Source: Buxus sempervirens (taxonomy: Eukaryota; Streptophyta; Magnoliopsida; Buxales; Buxaceae). From it: 64,000 nt of DNA. The translations under genes were made by a program, and so were the position numbers. This document shows, piece after piece, positions 9,516-21,254 of this stretch. How positions within the stretch are numbered: the first letter of the stretch is position 1; the number at the start of each line of letters is the position of its first letter. Location: assembly GCA_947561395.2 (NCBI GenBank), contig OX387182.1, forward strand, positions 40,851,949 through 40,915,948, in the 5' to 3' direction. A model generated the notes under the pieces. That model did not search any database and was not told the DNA's origin. It was given only the letters and a program-made list of their open reading frames with translations.

Positions 9516-10771
9516 TCTGAAATTCAAAGGCTTTCAGAGGCCCGGCGTATTTTTTAAAAAGATTTGAAATTCAAAGGCTTTCAGAGGCCCAGGGATATTT
9601 TTGGAAAATGTTTGAAATTCAAAGGCTTTCAGAGGCCCAGGGATTTTTGACAAAAGTCTGAAATTCAAAGGCTTTCAGAGGCCCAAGGAGTTTTTGAGAA
9701 AAAGTCTAAAATTCAAAGGCTTTCAGAGGCCCAAGGAGTTTTTGAGAAAAAGTCTGAAATTCAAAAGCTTTCAGAGGCCCAAAGATCTGAAATTCAAAGG
9801 CTTTTAGAGGCCCAAAAGATCTGAAATTCAAAGGCTTTTAGAGGCCCAAAGGAAAAAGATCTGAAATTCAAATGCTTTCAGAGTCCCAAAGGAAAAAGAT
9901 CTGAAATTCAAAGGCTTTCAGAGGCTCAAAGGAAAAAGATCTGAAATTCAAAGGCTTTCAGAGGCCCAAAGGAAAAAGGTCTGAAATTCAAAGGCTTTCA
10001 GAGGCCCAAAAGATCTGAAATTCAAAGGCTTCTAGAGGCCCAAAGGAAAAAGGTCTGAAATTCAAAGGCTTTCAGAGGCCCAAAAGATCTGAAATTCAAA
10101 GGCTTCCAGAGGCCCAAAGGAAAAAAAGGTCTGAAACTCAAAGGCTTTCAGAGGCCCAAAAGATCTGAAATTCAAAGGCTTTCAGAGGCTCAAAGGAAAA
10201 TGATCTGAAATTCAAAGGCTTTCAGAGGCCCAAAAGATCTGAAATTCAAAGGCTTTCAGAGGCCCAAAGGAAAAAGGTCTGAAATTCAAAGGCTTTCAGA
10301 GGCCCAAAAGATCTGAAATTCAAAGGCTTCCAGAGGCCCAAAGGAAAAAAGGTCTGAAACTCAAAGGCTTTCAGAGGCCCAAAAGATCTGGAATTAAAAG
10401 GCTTTCAGAGGCCCAAAGGAAAAAGGTCTGAAATTCAAAGGCTTTCAGAGGCCCAAAAGATCTGAAATTCAAAGGCTTCCAGAGGCCCAAAGGAAAAAGG
10501 TCCAAAATTCAAAGGCTTTCAGAGGCCCAAGGACATTTTTGAGGAAAAGTCTGAAATTTAAAGGCTTTCAGAGGCCCGGAGATTTTTTAGAAAAAGTTTG
10601 AAATTCAAAGGCTTTTAGAGGCCCAAGGAGTTTTTGAGAAAAAGTCTGAAACTCAAAGGCTTTCAGAGGCCCAAGGAGTTTTTGAGAAAAAGTCTGAAAT
10701 TCAAAGGCTTTCAGAGGCCCAAAGAGTTTTTGAGAAAAAGTCTGAAATTCAAAGGCTTTTAGAGGCCCAAA
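9516..10771 (-). repeat. Leader tandem array of element 1 (about 27-base core plus variable A-rich spacer)
   Basis: Roughly 35-40 units carry the core CTGAAATTCAAAGGCTTTCA followed by GAGGCCC, separated by spacers such as AAAGGAAAAAGGT, AAAGAT or GGAGTTTTTGAGAAAAAGT. The period therefore alternates between about 29 and 40 bases. It sits between gag start and the PBS side of the leader. The same core is present in element 3 (56873-57108), so the array belongs to the family. The minus-strand reading frames within it are by-products of the repeat. Confidence 0.92.
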
Positions 10772-10904
10772 GGATTTTCTCTCACATTTCTTTTTTTTTT
10801 GAAGCATTTTATTCAAACTCATTTCCCTTTATCATTATTTAAAGGTTAAAGGAATAATATTTAGTGGGAAAAACTGATTAAAATTGAATTTTCTGAGAAA
10901 ACCG

Positions 10905-11037
10905 TATACACAGTACGGTCCAGCCTTGCCCGTATTCAAATTACGAGCGAGCCGTGACCGTATGGAAAATATGGGCGAACCCAGCCCGTATAACTAATAC
11001 GGACGAGCCCAGCCCGTGTATCAAATGCAGTTTTACG
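10905..11037. repeat. Cluster of CCGTAT/ATACGG palindromic words in element 1 leader
   Basis: In about 130 bases there are several opposed words: CCGTATACACAGTACGG, GCCCGTATTCAAATTACG, CCGTATGGAAAATATGGGC and CCCGTATAACTAATACGG. Each forms a short imperfect dyad with a 5-8 base AT-rich centre. Comparable clusters occur in the LTR of the same element (13825-13945) and in element 2. No protein is known to me that binds this word. Confidence 0.75.
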
Positions 11038-11039
11038 GA

Positions 11040-12230
11040 GCTCTTTTATGTTTTCCCAGTTTTTACATGGTTTGATCACTTTAATTGCTCATCCAAACAT
11101 ACGGTTCACCCAGTGCAGGGCCTCTAAACTGTCCCAAAGTGGACTTTGACCTATTTGTAAAAACACATGTTTAGGAGGGCACATGTACCCTCCAAATTGA
11201 CACCATACTCAAGAATTTGGTACCCTTTTGTTGACTCTTGCATGAACCTTGGGTAGGATTGATTCTAAACAGAGTTAGAAACTCTTCCTATGGGCTGCAC
11301 CAATTTTAGAAAACATGCATATTTTGGGACCAATTTTATCCCGAACCAATGGGCACCATGACACCCCTATGACATGAAAATAATGCAAAACAATAGGATT
11401 ACCTTGTTACCTTGTTTACCTTCATATGGCATCCGCATTATGCCCTGGTTTGTAAGCCATGCAAATGGCCTTCCCACAATTACAAGCCCATATCCCCACG
11501 TAATTGTGTACTTTAGCCAAAAACGTGTAACTCCACCTTCAAGCGTAGGGGTTTTGGGTTTTGTCTTACTGGCAACTTATCACTCAAGCCTAGTGATGAC
11601 TAGAATCACAGATCCACGTTATCATCACATCATTAGCTCAAAGTTCTAAGGTGAATGTTTTCACTTTCGCTTTTCGAAGTATCGACCTCGTTGCGCCAAG
11701 CTACACACATTCGGGTTCAACTTCCTATAGGTTAAGGGTAGGCTGTGTTAAAAAATAAAATGTGCACAGTGCATTATAAAAATAGGGTGCATTCACAATG
11801 TCCTAAACCCTTGCCACTCTTTTCGCAGCCATGTATAAGCAAACCAAGGCATAATAGGAAATTAAGCATATTTAAAGTAAACAAATACACAAAACAATCC
11901 TATAGCACCTAAAACATGCTCATAAAAAAATCATCTAATCATGCAAACATATGATCATGTTATACACCCAAAAACGCATCATGGAGATCATGCTGAAAAT
12001 TAAAACATGCTATCATAAAAATAAAGCAAAAAATAAACATGGTTCAGCAAAACGAATCTCCCCAACGCATGTTTGTAGAAACAATCCTATAAATCAAAAT
12101 TAAGCATGTTTTTACCCCCATGAATTCTTAAGCAATAATTCAGATTTAAAACATACCCAACATACTTAAGAACAAGCAAATAAAAAAAAATCAAAACATG
12201 AACAAACACCAAAAGGCTCAAATCCTCAAG
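11040..12230 (-). other. Leader of element 1 between dyad cluster and PBS, with a block conserved in element 2
   Basis: No gene is seen. About 11370-11840 matches the leader of element 2 at about 19690-20165, including CTAAGGTGAATGTTTTCACT and CAACTTCCTATAGGT. Beyond that block the sequence is A-rich with repeated 'catgcaaacat'-type phrases up to the PBS. In Tat/Ogre elements the region after the PBS is often long, and it may hold packaging or splicing signals, but nothing here proves that. Confidence 0.6.
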
Positions 12231-12248
12231 TCCCCAGTAGAGTCGCCA
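12231..12248 (-). other. Primer-binding site of element 1
   Basis: On the minus strand this reads TGGCGACTCTACTGGGGA, starting two bases after the LTR end (CTCACA). Tat/Ogre elements commonly carry a PBS beginning TGGCGACTC, usually assigned to tRNA-Arg. The position next to the inferred LTR edge, and the equivalent site in element 2, support the call. Confidence 0.8.
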
Positions 12249-12250
12249 GT

Positions 12251-14037
12251 TGTGAGACATGGAAAAAATCAAATCCAATGACTTCCTCAATCATCACGCG
12301 GGATTAAATTAAACAAAGAGTTGCCACCATTCAATTTAGGTGTGAATGGACACGAAAATATTAAATAAGCTCAAAAAGGCAATTTTAGGGTAAAAATAAC
12401 CCTTCTAAAAAACAACCAGAGATGGGTAAGGGGATTAGGTTATGAACAGGGGAAGGTGTTAGACACCCCTATTCATCCACACAAGGTGGTTGGCAGGTAT
12501 TGTTCATGTTTTTCAAAGAAAAAAGGCTTGCTATAAAACTCATGAAAAAGCACAAGAAAGACAAAAATATATGGTTTTTTCATACGAATAGTCTGATTGA
12601 TCCAGAACTTTCAAATATGATCATACCATTCCTAGGGTTTCATGATTAAAATAAAATTGAGATAAAATGAATTTAAAGTTAAAAATCCAAAAATCTGGCT
12701 TCAAGTCAAATTCTAGAAATCTAGAAAAATATGATTTTTAAAAAATATTGCAGATTTGAACTTGAATAATCCAGGACATAAGTATAGCCCAAATTTCACA
12801 TTAAATCAAAAAATCAAAACCAAAAATACCCATGTTGATGAAGAACATCAAAAGGGGAGAACTTAGACCGTAGGGTCTTCTCTCAAAATTGGAAAACAAC
12901 TCAAAAACCACATCATGAAACCCTAGAGGTTACTTTCAGGCTTCTAGATCCAGATTTACCATATTGATCATGATAAATCCAGGATCTTAGCCTAAAATCA
13001 CAAAAATCACGAAAACAGTGCTGTAGGTGCAAATATTTGGAAAATCCAAATTTTATCAAAAAAGTGGGGATCTCATGCTATAAACATCATGGATTCATGT
13101 TATTCATTCAGATTCATCATAAAAACAATTAAAACATGATCAGGATATTCAAAGCAGCCACATCTCACAGATTAGAGCACATGGGGGTCTACCCTACGGA
13201 TCCACCTGTTCTCTTTTCCCCTAGCTCTCTTTTCACGTTTTATGGCTAGAGAGGATTCTTGAGGTACTTAGAGATAGGTTTGGTGATACAAACACAATCA
13301 CAGGCTTTAAAGGAGAAAAACAGATATGGGGTCCTATTCTAGGGATTCACCTGTTCTCTTTTCCCCTAGCTCTTTCTTCACGTTTTAGGGCTAGAGAGAC
13401 TCTTGAGGTACTTAGAGGCAAGTTTAGGAATACAAGTACAAAAGATGGCCTTATTCTACAAAAAAAGAGAAAATCCTATTTCTTCTAGAATTGAAGACAG
13501 AAAATAACAGGGAAAAGGGACTTACTTGGATTGAGCAAGCAGGGTAGCAGGGATTCCTCTCTTCTCTTGGAGCTTCTTAGACTTTAAATTTTCATGGCCT
13601 TTTGCTTGAGGAAAGGCCCTCTATTTATAGGCAAACACAGGGGTATGGTTGGTCCAAGGTTTGGCAAGATAGAGTTTCAGATTGAGTTAAACACAAGGAT
13701 AATGCCAATCCTTTGTCTACAAAGATATTTCGCACGAATAAAATATATAATTCGCTCATTTAAAGGGATATTGGACTAAAGAAAAGGCTCAGAAATCGAG
13801 AGAAGAACAAAACTCGCACGAGTCGGATGTGCCCGTAAATGATTTACTATCCAAAGGTGTCCGTATATGTATTACGGGCACTGCGTGCCTGTATATAAAA
13901 TTCAGGCGCGCTTAGCCCATAGATACAATACGGGCAAGGCTCTAATTATTCATTTTCATGCATTTTTGGCCTGTTTTAAATTCCAATTAATGTTTTCATT
14001 ATTTTCTCATTTTGTAGTGCAATTTGGGGTGTCTACA
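12251..14037 (-). mobile_element. 5' LTR of element 1 (1787 bp)
   Basis: On the minus strand it begins TGTAGACACCCC and ends CTCACA next to the PBS. A TATA box (GCCTATAAATAGAGGG) lies at about 13615-13630. Just upstream of it in the element's sense (13825-13945) is a cluster of CCCGTAT/ATACGGGC dyads. About 140 bases are tandemly duplicated (13170-13310 and 13345-13445 region, both with CACCTGTTCTCTTTTCCCCT). Element 2 has this block once, which partly explains its shorter LTR. Confidence 0.85.
13615..13630 (-). promoter_or_regulatory. TATA box in element 1 LTR
   Basis: The minus strand reads GCCTATAAATAGAGGG, a strong plant TATA context. The identical core GCCTATAAATAGAG is at about 21958-21972 in the element 2 LTR, at the matching place. 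Confidence 0.7.
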
Positions 14038-14038
14038 G

Positions 14039-17000
14039 GTATGGGTTGATGTTATGGTAGGGAGGCTTGGATTGGTCCATAGGAGGAGCTAGTTGGATTA
14101 TGCAAGAGGGTCTTAGAAAATTGTCCCTTAGATGAGGGAGTTTTCCTTTGCTTCTTTTCTCTCCTTCTTCATGCTTTATCCTTCTCCAGCCTCTGGGTTA
14201 AAACCCCAACCCTACTTTAGGGATCAGCTTCTTGGCCCTGATGGGCTCTACCATTCCTTGCAAATTTACTCCCAGGCCTTTTCCTGGATGAAAGTGGTAT
14301 TTTTCCATCACTTTCTTGACCATCTTTTCTGCAGCAGTCCCCTTTTCCTTTTTTTCTCATACCCTAGGTATGAAATTTACCGCCTCAAATTGAAATGAGT
14401 GGAATGCAATCTTGTCGACAGTCAAGTCTACATTTATCAAGGGTACGTCAGGTGACACAATGGGAGGCACCAAATTCTCAGCTAGGACTGTTGTCACCCT
14501 TTGCTCTCTTATGTATTTCACCCTTTGGTGGAGCGTGGATGGTATTGCCCTAGCCGAGTGTATCCACGGCCTTCCTAGGAGAAGATTGAATGCTGCTAGA
14601 ATATCCATCACTTCAAATGTGATGTTGAAAATATTCGGTTCAATTGTGACCGGCAGTTCAATCTCCGCTAGGGAGTGTGTCTTAGAGCTGTCAAAAGCTC
14701 TCACTATCCTCCCATTCTGCTTGATCTTCGACTGATCCAGACCAAGCTTGACAAACGTGATTAACGGGCAGACGTTTAACGCTGACCCGTTGTCAATTAA
14801 AACCCGTGCGATCATACTGCCCTTACAAAGCACTGTGATGTGCAAAGTGTCAACATGATAGCACCCACCTGGGCTTATCTCACCTTCGGAGAAACTTATC
14901 ATATTATGTGACAAGATTTGACCAACCATTTTGCCTAGCTGGTTTGGATCGATTGTCTGGGATACGTGTGCACTCTGTAGCACCCTTAACAATGCATCCC
15001 TGTGCTTTTCAAAATTCAGCAAAAGGCCCAGTATTGAAATCTGGGCCGGGACCTTGTTCAGCTGATCCACAAGATTGAATTCACCTTTTTTTATAATTTT
15101 TATGAGGTCTGATGCCTCATTTTCTGCACCCTGGGGGGTGTCTTCTCCTATTTTTGTTTTTCCCTTTATCTTTCTTTTTTCTTCGGTTTCTTTTTTCTCT
15201 CTTTCTATCTCTGTTTCTTTTTCTCTCTCTTCAACCCCTGCACATCTTCCCGACCTCGTCATGAGGTTCACCTCCTCCTGGTTCTGGTTCCTGACCACTG
15301 GAACCATCCCCGTGACCTACTCGCTGTAATTCCATGGTACAGCTGCCTCAGAGTAGGCTAATTTGGGGACATTGACCACCAAATGTTGGAGTTTGGACCG
15401 GGATGTATGGGCCGGTCTTGGGATACTGTAGGAAGCTGGAATGTTTACAACCATGGGTTGGAGTTTGGACCCAGATGTGGCTGATGGAATTGAAGAGGTG
15501 ATGGAAGCAGTAGTGGGGTCTAGGTTGACGACCAATGGAGCCTTTGATGACTTGGATGGTGAACAAGTAGGTGGATTGCAATTGAAGACCAATGGAGGCC
15601 TAGCAATATTTATTTGGGCCATTAGAGAGGAGACCCGGTTCAGAGAGGAGCTAATGTCATCAGCAGTATTATCATTTTTCTGGGAGACCATATTGACCTC
15701 CTCTTCTTCTTTCTTTTGAAAAAAATGGACCTTGACCGAGGTCCCCACGGGTGCTATAAGCTGAGATGGGTCAAAGGCCCTTCTCTTGACAAATATTGCA
15801 GTGATGGAGTTGGATGGGCCTGCCCCATTGCGGTACGGCAGAGGGTTCTGCCCAATATCATTCCCCGACGGAGCGGGCGCAGCAGTGTTGAAAACCAAGG
15901 CGTTCTGATCCAACAGATCCTGGACCGCGTGCTTTAGAACCTAGCAATTATCTGTAGAGTGCCCTGTTGCGCCCATGTGGAAGTCACAAGTGACTGCCGG
16001 ATTGAAATTCCTCCCCTTGGTGGCATTCGGGCTTGGTTCCTTCAAAGTCACATATTCCCCTTTCAGCAGGGTTGGCAGCAGTTGGGAAAGAGATACTGGG
16101 AGAGGTGTGAAAACTCTGTTCCTTCTTGCAGCTAACCAGGCCTCCCTCTCTTCCTTGGTAAAAGTCCTCCTCTGGTTTGCAGGCACAGAGGGGGAGAAGT
16201 TGACATTGAGTGGGGTATAATAAGAGTGTTGGGCCTGCTGGGGTGCAGAGATGTTCACATGGAGCGGTTTCTTGGAGGGAGGAGCCTGTACCAAGTTTAC
16301 TGGCTCCGTTCTTCTTGAATCCAGTCCCCTTCTTCTGTGCCAGGGAAGTGGCAGAATCAGATTGCCCAGTCAAATTAGAATAGTCAATGAGCCTTCTTGA
16401 CCTAACCCCTTCCTCGATCCGGTCTGCCACCTGTACCAGGGCTGCAAAATTGGTGGTGATCTGCCCCACCAAATGGTTGTAGAAAGGCTGCCCCAATGTG
16501 CCCATAAACATTGAGATCATTTCAGGTTCCAGCATAGGCGGCCTGACCTGGGAGGCGGCCTCTCTCCACCTCTTGGCATACTGCCGTACAGACTCCTCCT
16601 TTCCCTTGCTCATTCTTATCATGTCGTACCGGTCTGGCACAATCTCAGAGTTGAACTTGTATTGATCCAGAAATGCATCGGCCAAGTCCTTCCATCTTCT
16701 AATCCTGTCGTGGTCCACCGTGGCAAACCACCTTAGAGCCGACCTTGTCAAACTCCTCTGGAAGAGTTGGATCAGTATGCCGTCATCCCGGCCAAATTGG
16801 CATAGGGCCCCGCAGTATAGTTTCAAGTGGCTCATAGGGCAGCCTGTGCCGTCAAATTTGTCGAAGTCCGGGCACTTGAACTTGGCCGGTAGGCATACAT
16901 CCGGGTACATACATAAGTCATCGAAGGTGGTACCTCCGTAGCTGTTTCCCCCTTTACCTCCTTCAATTCTTCCTGGATCCTCTCTATCTTGAGTAGCATT

Positions 17001-17330
17001 TTTCTTTCCATTTCCTCCCTAGCCTTCTCTTTCTCTGTCTCCTTTTCAGATTCCATGGTGTTCTCCCTAATCAAGATAGGTTCAGGGACTGGCTCAGAGA
17101 TGGGTTCAGGCATGGGTTGAGCCAGAGGCGGAATGTAGGCTTGGGGTGGCGGTGCTTGATGGGAAGTCGATGCTTGGTTTTGGGCCTGGGCCTGAGCCGC
17201 CAGTAAGTCCCCCAACATTTTGGCCAGACCAGCCACTTGCTCCTGCAGCTGAGCAAAATCCTAAGCGGGGATAGTAGCTTGAGCTTGATTCTCTTCAGTA
17301 TTCATGGCTTGGGCTTTGGATCTAGTCACG
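14039..17330 (-). CDS. gag-pro: Element 2 gag-protease (partial, fossil)
   Basis: Minus-strand blocks in order: gag N-terminus (17071-17330; MAGLAKMLGDLLAAQAQAQ), gag core (15984-16910; LYCGALCQFGRDDG, LRWFATVDHDRIRRWKDLAD), zinc-knuckle-like DFHMGATGHSTDNC near 15960, linker (15317-15913), Lys/Glu-rich segment near 15160-15240, then protease (14357-15000; VLIDNGSALNVCPLITFVKL, LLLGRPWIHSARA), and the start of the G-patch-like segment up to 14039. It is spread over several frames by a handful of breaks and ends where element 1 begins. Confidence 0.85.
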
Positions 17331-17494
17331 GGAGCAATGATGACAAATATGTGTACCTGGAGCAAAGAAAACATGTCAGCTTTCATTTAATCATGAGTCA
17401 CACCCCTATAAATGTAGACAAGTAGGTTAGGTGAACACAAGTCTAGATTTATTTGTTTTTTTTTTTTTTGAAGTTTTGTTTTTTTTTGTTGGAA

Positions 17495-18930
17495 TATTTT
17501 AGGGCTTCCAAGTGTCCCACAAATGTTTTGATTTGATTGGAAAAAATATCCAACCAACGGTTTCTTGGAATATTCTAGGGCTTCCAAGTGTCCCACAAAT
17601 GTTTTGATTTGATTGATAAAAATAACCAACCAAAGGTTTCTTGGGATATTCTAGGGCTTCCAAGTGTCCCACAAATGTTTTGATTTGATTGATAAAAATA
17701 ACCAACCAAAGGTTTCTTGGAATATTCTAGGGCTTCCAAGTGTCCCACAAATGTTTTGATTTGATTGATAAAAATAATCAACCAAAGGTTTCTTGGAATA
17801 TTCTAGGGCTTCCAAGTGTCCCACAAATGTTTTGATTTGATTAGAAAAAATATCTAACCAAAGGTTTCTTGGAATATTCTAGGGCTTCCAAGTGTCCCGC
17901 AAATGTTTTGATTTGATTAGAAAAAAATCCAACCAAAGGTTTCTTGGAATATTGTAGGGCTTCCAAGTGTCCCACAAATGTTTTGATTTGATTGATAAAA
18001 ATAACCAACCAAAAGTTTCTTGGAAAATTCTAGGGCTTTCAAGTGTCCCACAAATGTTTTAATTTGATTGGAAAAAATATCCAACCAAAGGTTTCTTGGA
18101 ATATTCTTGGGCTTCCAAGTGTCCCACAAATTTTTTGATTTGATTGATAAAAATAACCAACCAAAGGTTTCTTGGAATATTCTAGGGCTTCCAAGTGTCC
18201 CACAAATGTTTTGATTTGATTGATAAAAATAACCAATCAAAGGTTTCTTGGAATATTCTAGGGCTTCCAAGTGTTCCACAAATGTTTTGATTTGATTGAT
18301 AAAAATAACCAACCAAAGGTTTCTTGGAAAATTCTAGGGCTTTCAAGTGTCCCACAAATGTTTTGATTTGATTGATAAAAATAACCAATCAAAGGTTTCT
18401 TGGAATATTCTAGTGCTTCCAAGTGTTCCACAAATATTTTGATTTGATTGATAAAAATAACCAACCAAAGGTTTCTTGGAATATTTTAGGGCTTCCAAGT
18501 ATCCCACAAATGTTTTTATTTGATTGATAAAAATAACCAACCAAAGGTTTCTTGGAATATTGTAGGGCTTCCAAGTGTCCCACAAATATTTTGATTTGAT
18601 TGATAAAAATAACCAACCAAAGGTTTCTTGGAATATTCTAGGGCTTCTAAGTGTCCCCCAAATGTTTTGATTTGATTGATAAAAATAAACAATCAAAGGT
18701 TTCTTGGAATATTCTAGGGCTTCCAAGTGTCCCCCAAATGTTTTGATTTGATTGATAAAATAACCAATCAAAGGTTTCTTGGAATATTTTAGGGCTTCCA
18801 AGTGTCCCACAAATGTTTTGATTTGATTGATAAAAATAACCAACCAAAGGTTTCTTGGAATATTCTAGGGCTTCCAAGTGTCCTACAAATGTTTTGATTT
18901 GGATTGGAAAAAAATCCAATCAAAGGCTTT
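17495..18930 (-). repeat. 76-bp tandem array in element 2 leader, about 19 units
   Basis: The unit contains TTGGAATATTCTAGGGCTTC, CAAGTGTCCCACAAATGTTT and a variable AATAACCAACCAAAGGTTTC end. Copies start every 75-77 bases from about 17505 to 18870. It occupies the same leader position as the unrelated 27-base array in elements 1 and 3. Elements 1 and 3 still carry one partial copy of this unit at the edge of their own array (ATATTCTAGGGCTTCCAACA near 9470 and 56830). Open frames inside it are by-products of the repeat. Confidence 0.92.
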
Positions 18931-19204
18931 TTTTTTTTGTTGTTGCTGAATTTCGTCAGTTTTCAAGTTCAAGAGCTTGATTGAAACATGTTTGAGTTGA
19001 ATTGGTATAAAAAAAAAATAACACCTTGGTTCCCTCTTTGATTTTCAAAATTAGGTTAAATCCTAAAAGAATATTTTTTTTTTATTTTTTTATTTTTTGA
19101 TTTTTGGAACATTTTTATGTTCCTTTTGAGGTGCCTAAGGATTATCCACAGTATTTTAGGCATTTTATTCTGAAAATTTTGGTTGAAAAACCAATTTGTG
19201 CATT

Positions 19205-19370
19205 TTTTGAATGTATCCGACATAATATGTCGGATAAGGCTATGTCTTATTGTATCCGACGAAGTATGTCGAATACACGCATAGGTTTTTGTAACCGATA
19301 ATATATGCCGGATATGAATGCAATTCTTCTTAACCGACCTGAGTTGTCGATTAAGGCCGAAATGGCCCTT
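19205..19370. repeat. GTATCCGAC palindromic dyads in element 2 leader
   Basis: Successive imperfect dyads are ATCCGACATAATATGTCGGAT (truncated here to the arms ATCCGACAT/ATGTCGGAT), TCCGACGAAGTATGTCGAA, ACCGATAATATATGCCGGAT and ACCGACCTGAGTTGTCGAT. They lie where element 1 has its CCGTAT cluster, but the core word is different. This is plain inverted symmetry with 3-8 base centres. Confidence 0.75.
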
Positions 19371-20344
19371 TTTGACTCATTTTTTCACCAGATTATGTTA
19401 TTTTCATTCCAACTTGATGTTTACCTTGACTTGGCCTTTAAAACTTGCCCCAAATTGGGCTTTGACACTATACTTGCAAAATTTACAAATTCATGAGGGT
19501 ACTTGTACCCGCCAAAGTTATGACCAATCCTTGGATTTTGTATACTTGATTGCCTCCTACATGGACTGTGGGTAGGATGACTATTAAATTGAGTTGGAAA
19601 CTCATCCTATAGGTTACACCAACCTTAGGCTATATACATTTTTGGGGAAAATTTCATCCCAAGCATATGAACACCATGGCTTTTAATTCACATGAAGATG
19701 ATAAAAAAAAGAATACATGGCTTTACCTTGCCACCTTGCATTACCTTCAATATGGTATTATACCTTGGCCTGTGAAACATGCAAGCGTCCTTCCCACATT
19801 TACAGCCAATTCCCCAAACGCAATTGTGTACTTTTAGCTGAAAACGTGTTTCTCCACCTTCAAGCGTATGGTTTTTGGGTTTTGGCTTAATTGGCAACTT
19901 AGAACTCAAGTCTAGTAATGCTCGGAATCGAATCACAGATCCCATTGTCATCACATCATTGACTCAAATTCTAAGGTGAATGTTTTCACTTTCGCTTTCC
20001 GAAGTAACGACCTCGATGCACGAAGCTACCCACATTCATGGTTCAACTTCCTATAGGTAATGGGTAGGTTATGAAAATAGTTTAAAGTTCTCAAGTGCAT
20101 TTAAAATTGAGGTACATTCACAACGTCCTAGCCCCTTGCCACTCTTTTTCGTAGCCATGCATACAATTCCAAGCCAAGGCATATGACAATCATATTGGAA
20201 GCAACATAAGCAAGCAAGAGAGCCAAAGCAACTAAATATGCACACAAGTATTACATGCCCAAAAAGTAGTATACAAACATGTTATCATCTTGTGCAAACA
20301 ACAATTAAATCATAGAAGCATGCTTGAAACCCAAAAGCATTCCC
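19371..20344 (-). other. Element 2 leader, conserved block shared with element 1
   Basis: No gene is seen. About 19690-20165 aligns by eye with 11370-11840 in element 1: both carry CTAAGGTGAATGTTTTCACT, a CGAAGTA-CGACCTCG phrase, CAACTTCCTATAGGT and CTTGCCACTCTTT. It is the most conserved noncoding part of the two leaders. Confidence 0.65.
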
Positions 20345-21010
20345 TAAAATTCCAGATTTTCATGCTCTTTTTTTCATGCTCAAAAGTGCATTATTTTTAC
20401 CCAGATTGAAGCCTAAAAATTCAGCAACTATATGCATTGTACAAGAAGCTTTTAACCGGGGAAACATGCTTGAGAAACCCCTAAAAACCTCTACTGAATT
20501 CTGGGTTTTATGGTCTCATTTTCATGCTCAAATTGCATTGTCTATACCCCAAATTGAAGCTTAAAAATCCAGCAACTAATAATATAGCACATGAGGTGTT
20601 TTGCTAAGGGGAAAACATGCTTGAAAACTCCCAAAATACACACTAAATTTCTAGATTTCATGTTCTTCATTTGGATGCTCAAGTGACATTGTTTTATGCC
20701 CAAATCAAAGCCCAAAAATACAGCACCTAAATTTATGGTACAAGAAATGTTTTGTTCAAGGGAATATGCTTGAAAAAGCCCAAAATTATCCACTGAATTT
20801 CCAGATTTCGTGTTCTTCATCTTTGATGCTCAACATGCTTTATTCATACCCAAATCACAGCCTAGGAATTCAATGACTAAAATATGGCATAAGAAAGGTT
20901 TGAATTGGGGAAAACATGCTTGGAAACCCCAAAAGTGCCCATTGAGTTTACTGAATTTATGCACTTCATTTTCATGCTCAAAACATGGCACTAAAACCTC
21001 TGAAAACAAG
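20345..21010 (-). repeat. About 148-bp tandem repeat in element 2 leader, five units
   Basis: Diverged units begin near 20349, 20498, 20643, 20796 and 20943. Each has a CCAGATTT-CATG phrase, TCATGCTCAA, a CCCAAATTGAAGCC-like phrase, a 'cagcaacta' phrase and GGGGAAAACATGCTTG. Divergence between units is clearly greater than in the 76-bp array, so this duplication is older. Confidence 0.75.
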
Positions 21011-21234
21011 GTACGAAAATATAACAAGTAGGCATGCACACCAAGATAAGACCATAAACATGATCCTAGGCATAATCCAACAATATACACATGCCTTTAT
21101 CCATGTAAAATTTCAAAGCATCCCAATCAGATTTAAAATTCAACACTATGCACAAATAAAATAAGCAACATAGCAAGCATTCAAAAATAAATAAAATGCA
21201 TGAACAAATACACAAAATGGCTTAAATCCACAAG
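21011..21234. other. Leader of element 2 next to PBS
   Basis: A-rich sequence with repeated 'aaaatgcatgaacaaatacac' type phrases; it resembles 11880-12230 of element 1. No gene or other signal is seen. Confidence 0.5.
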
Positions 21235-21252
21235 TCCCCAACAGAGTCGCCA
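21235..21252 (-). other. Primer-binding site of element 2
   Basis: On the minus strand this is TGGCGACTCTGTTGGGGA, two bases after the LTR end (CTTACA). It is the same kind of site as in element 1, with two base differences in 18. Confidence 0.8.
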
Positions 21253-21254
21253 CT

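Larger units (their letters stand above)
355..14037 (-). mobile_element. Gypsy element 1, Tat/Ogre-like, with 5' LTR; 3' LTR outside window
   Basis: Reading on the minus strand from high to low coordinates: 5' LTR (12251-14037), PBS, a long leader with a tandem array, gag, protease with G-patch-like segment, reverse transcriptase, RNase H, a second archaeal-type RNase H, integrase without chromodomain, a noncoding tail, and an antisense ORF. The dual RNase H and antisense ORF place it in the Tat clade. The coding part is split by roughly three to five breaks. The 5' LTR abuts element 2 gag sequence at 14038, so this element inserted into element 2; its other end lies beyond the window. Confidence 0.85.

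Noticed and set aside
9516-10771. CRISPR-like alternation of repeat and spacer
   Set aside because: Spacers are themselves recurrent A-rich variants, the host is a plant, and the array lies in a retrotransposon leader.
10568-10822. Open frame with repeated GPLKAFEFQTFSQK
   Set aside because: By-product of the 27-base-core tandem array in the leader of element 1.
17387-18919. Chains of overlapping minus-strand open frames with repeated NQIKTFVGHLEALEYSKKPL peptides
   Set aside because: They are translations of the 76-bp tandem array. The period is not a multiple of three, so all frames show the same peptide; nothing suggests a real repeat protein.
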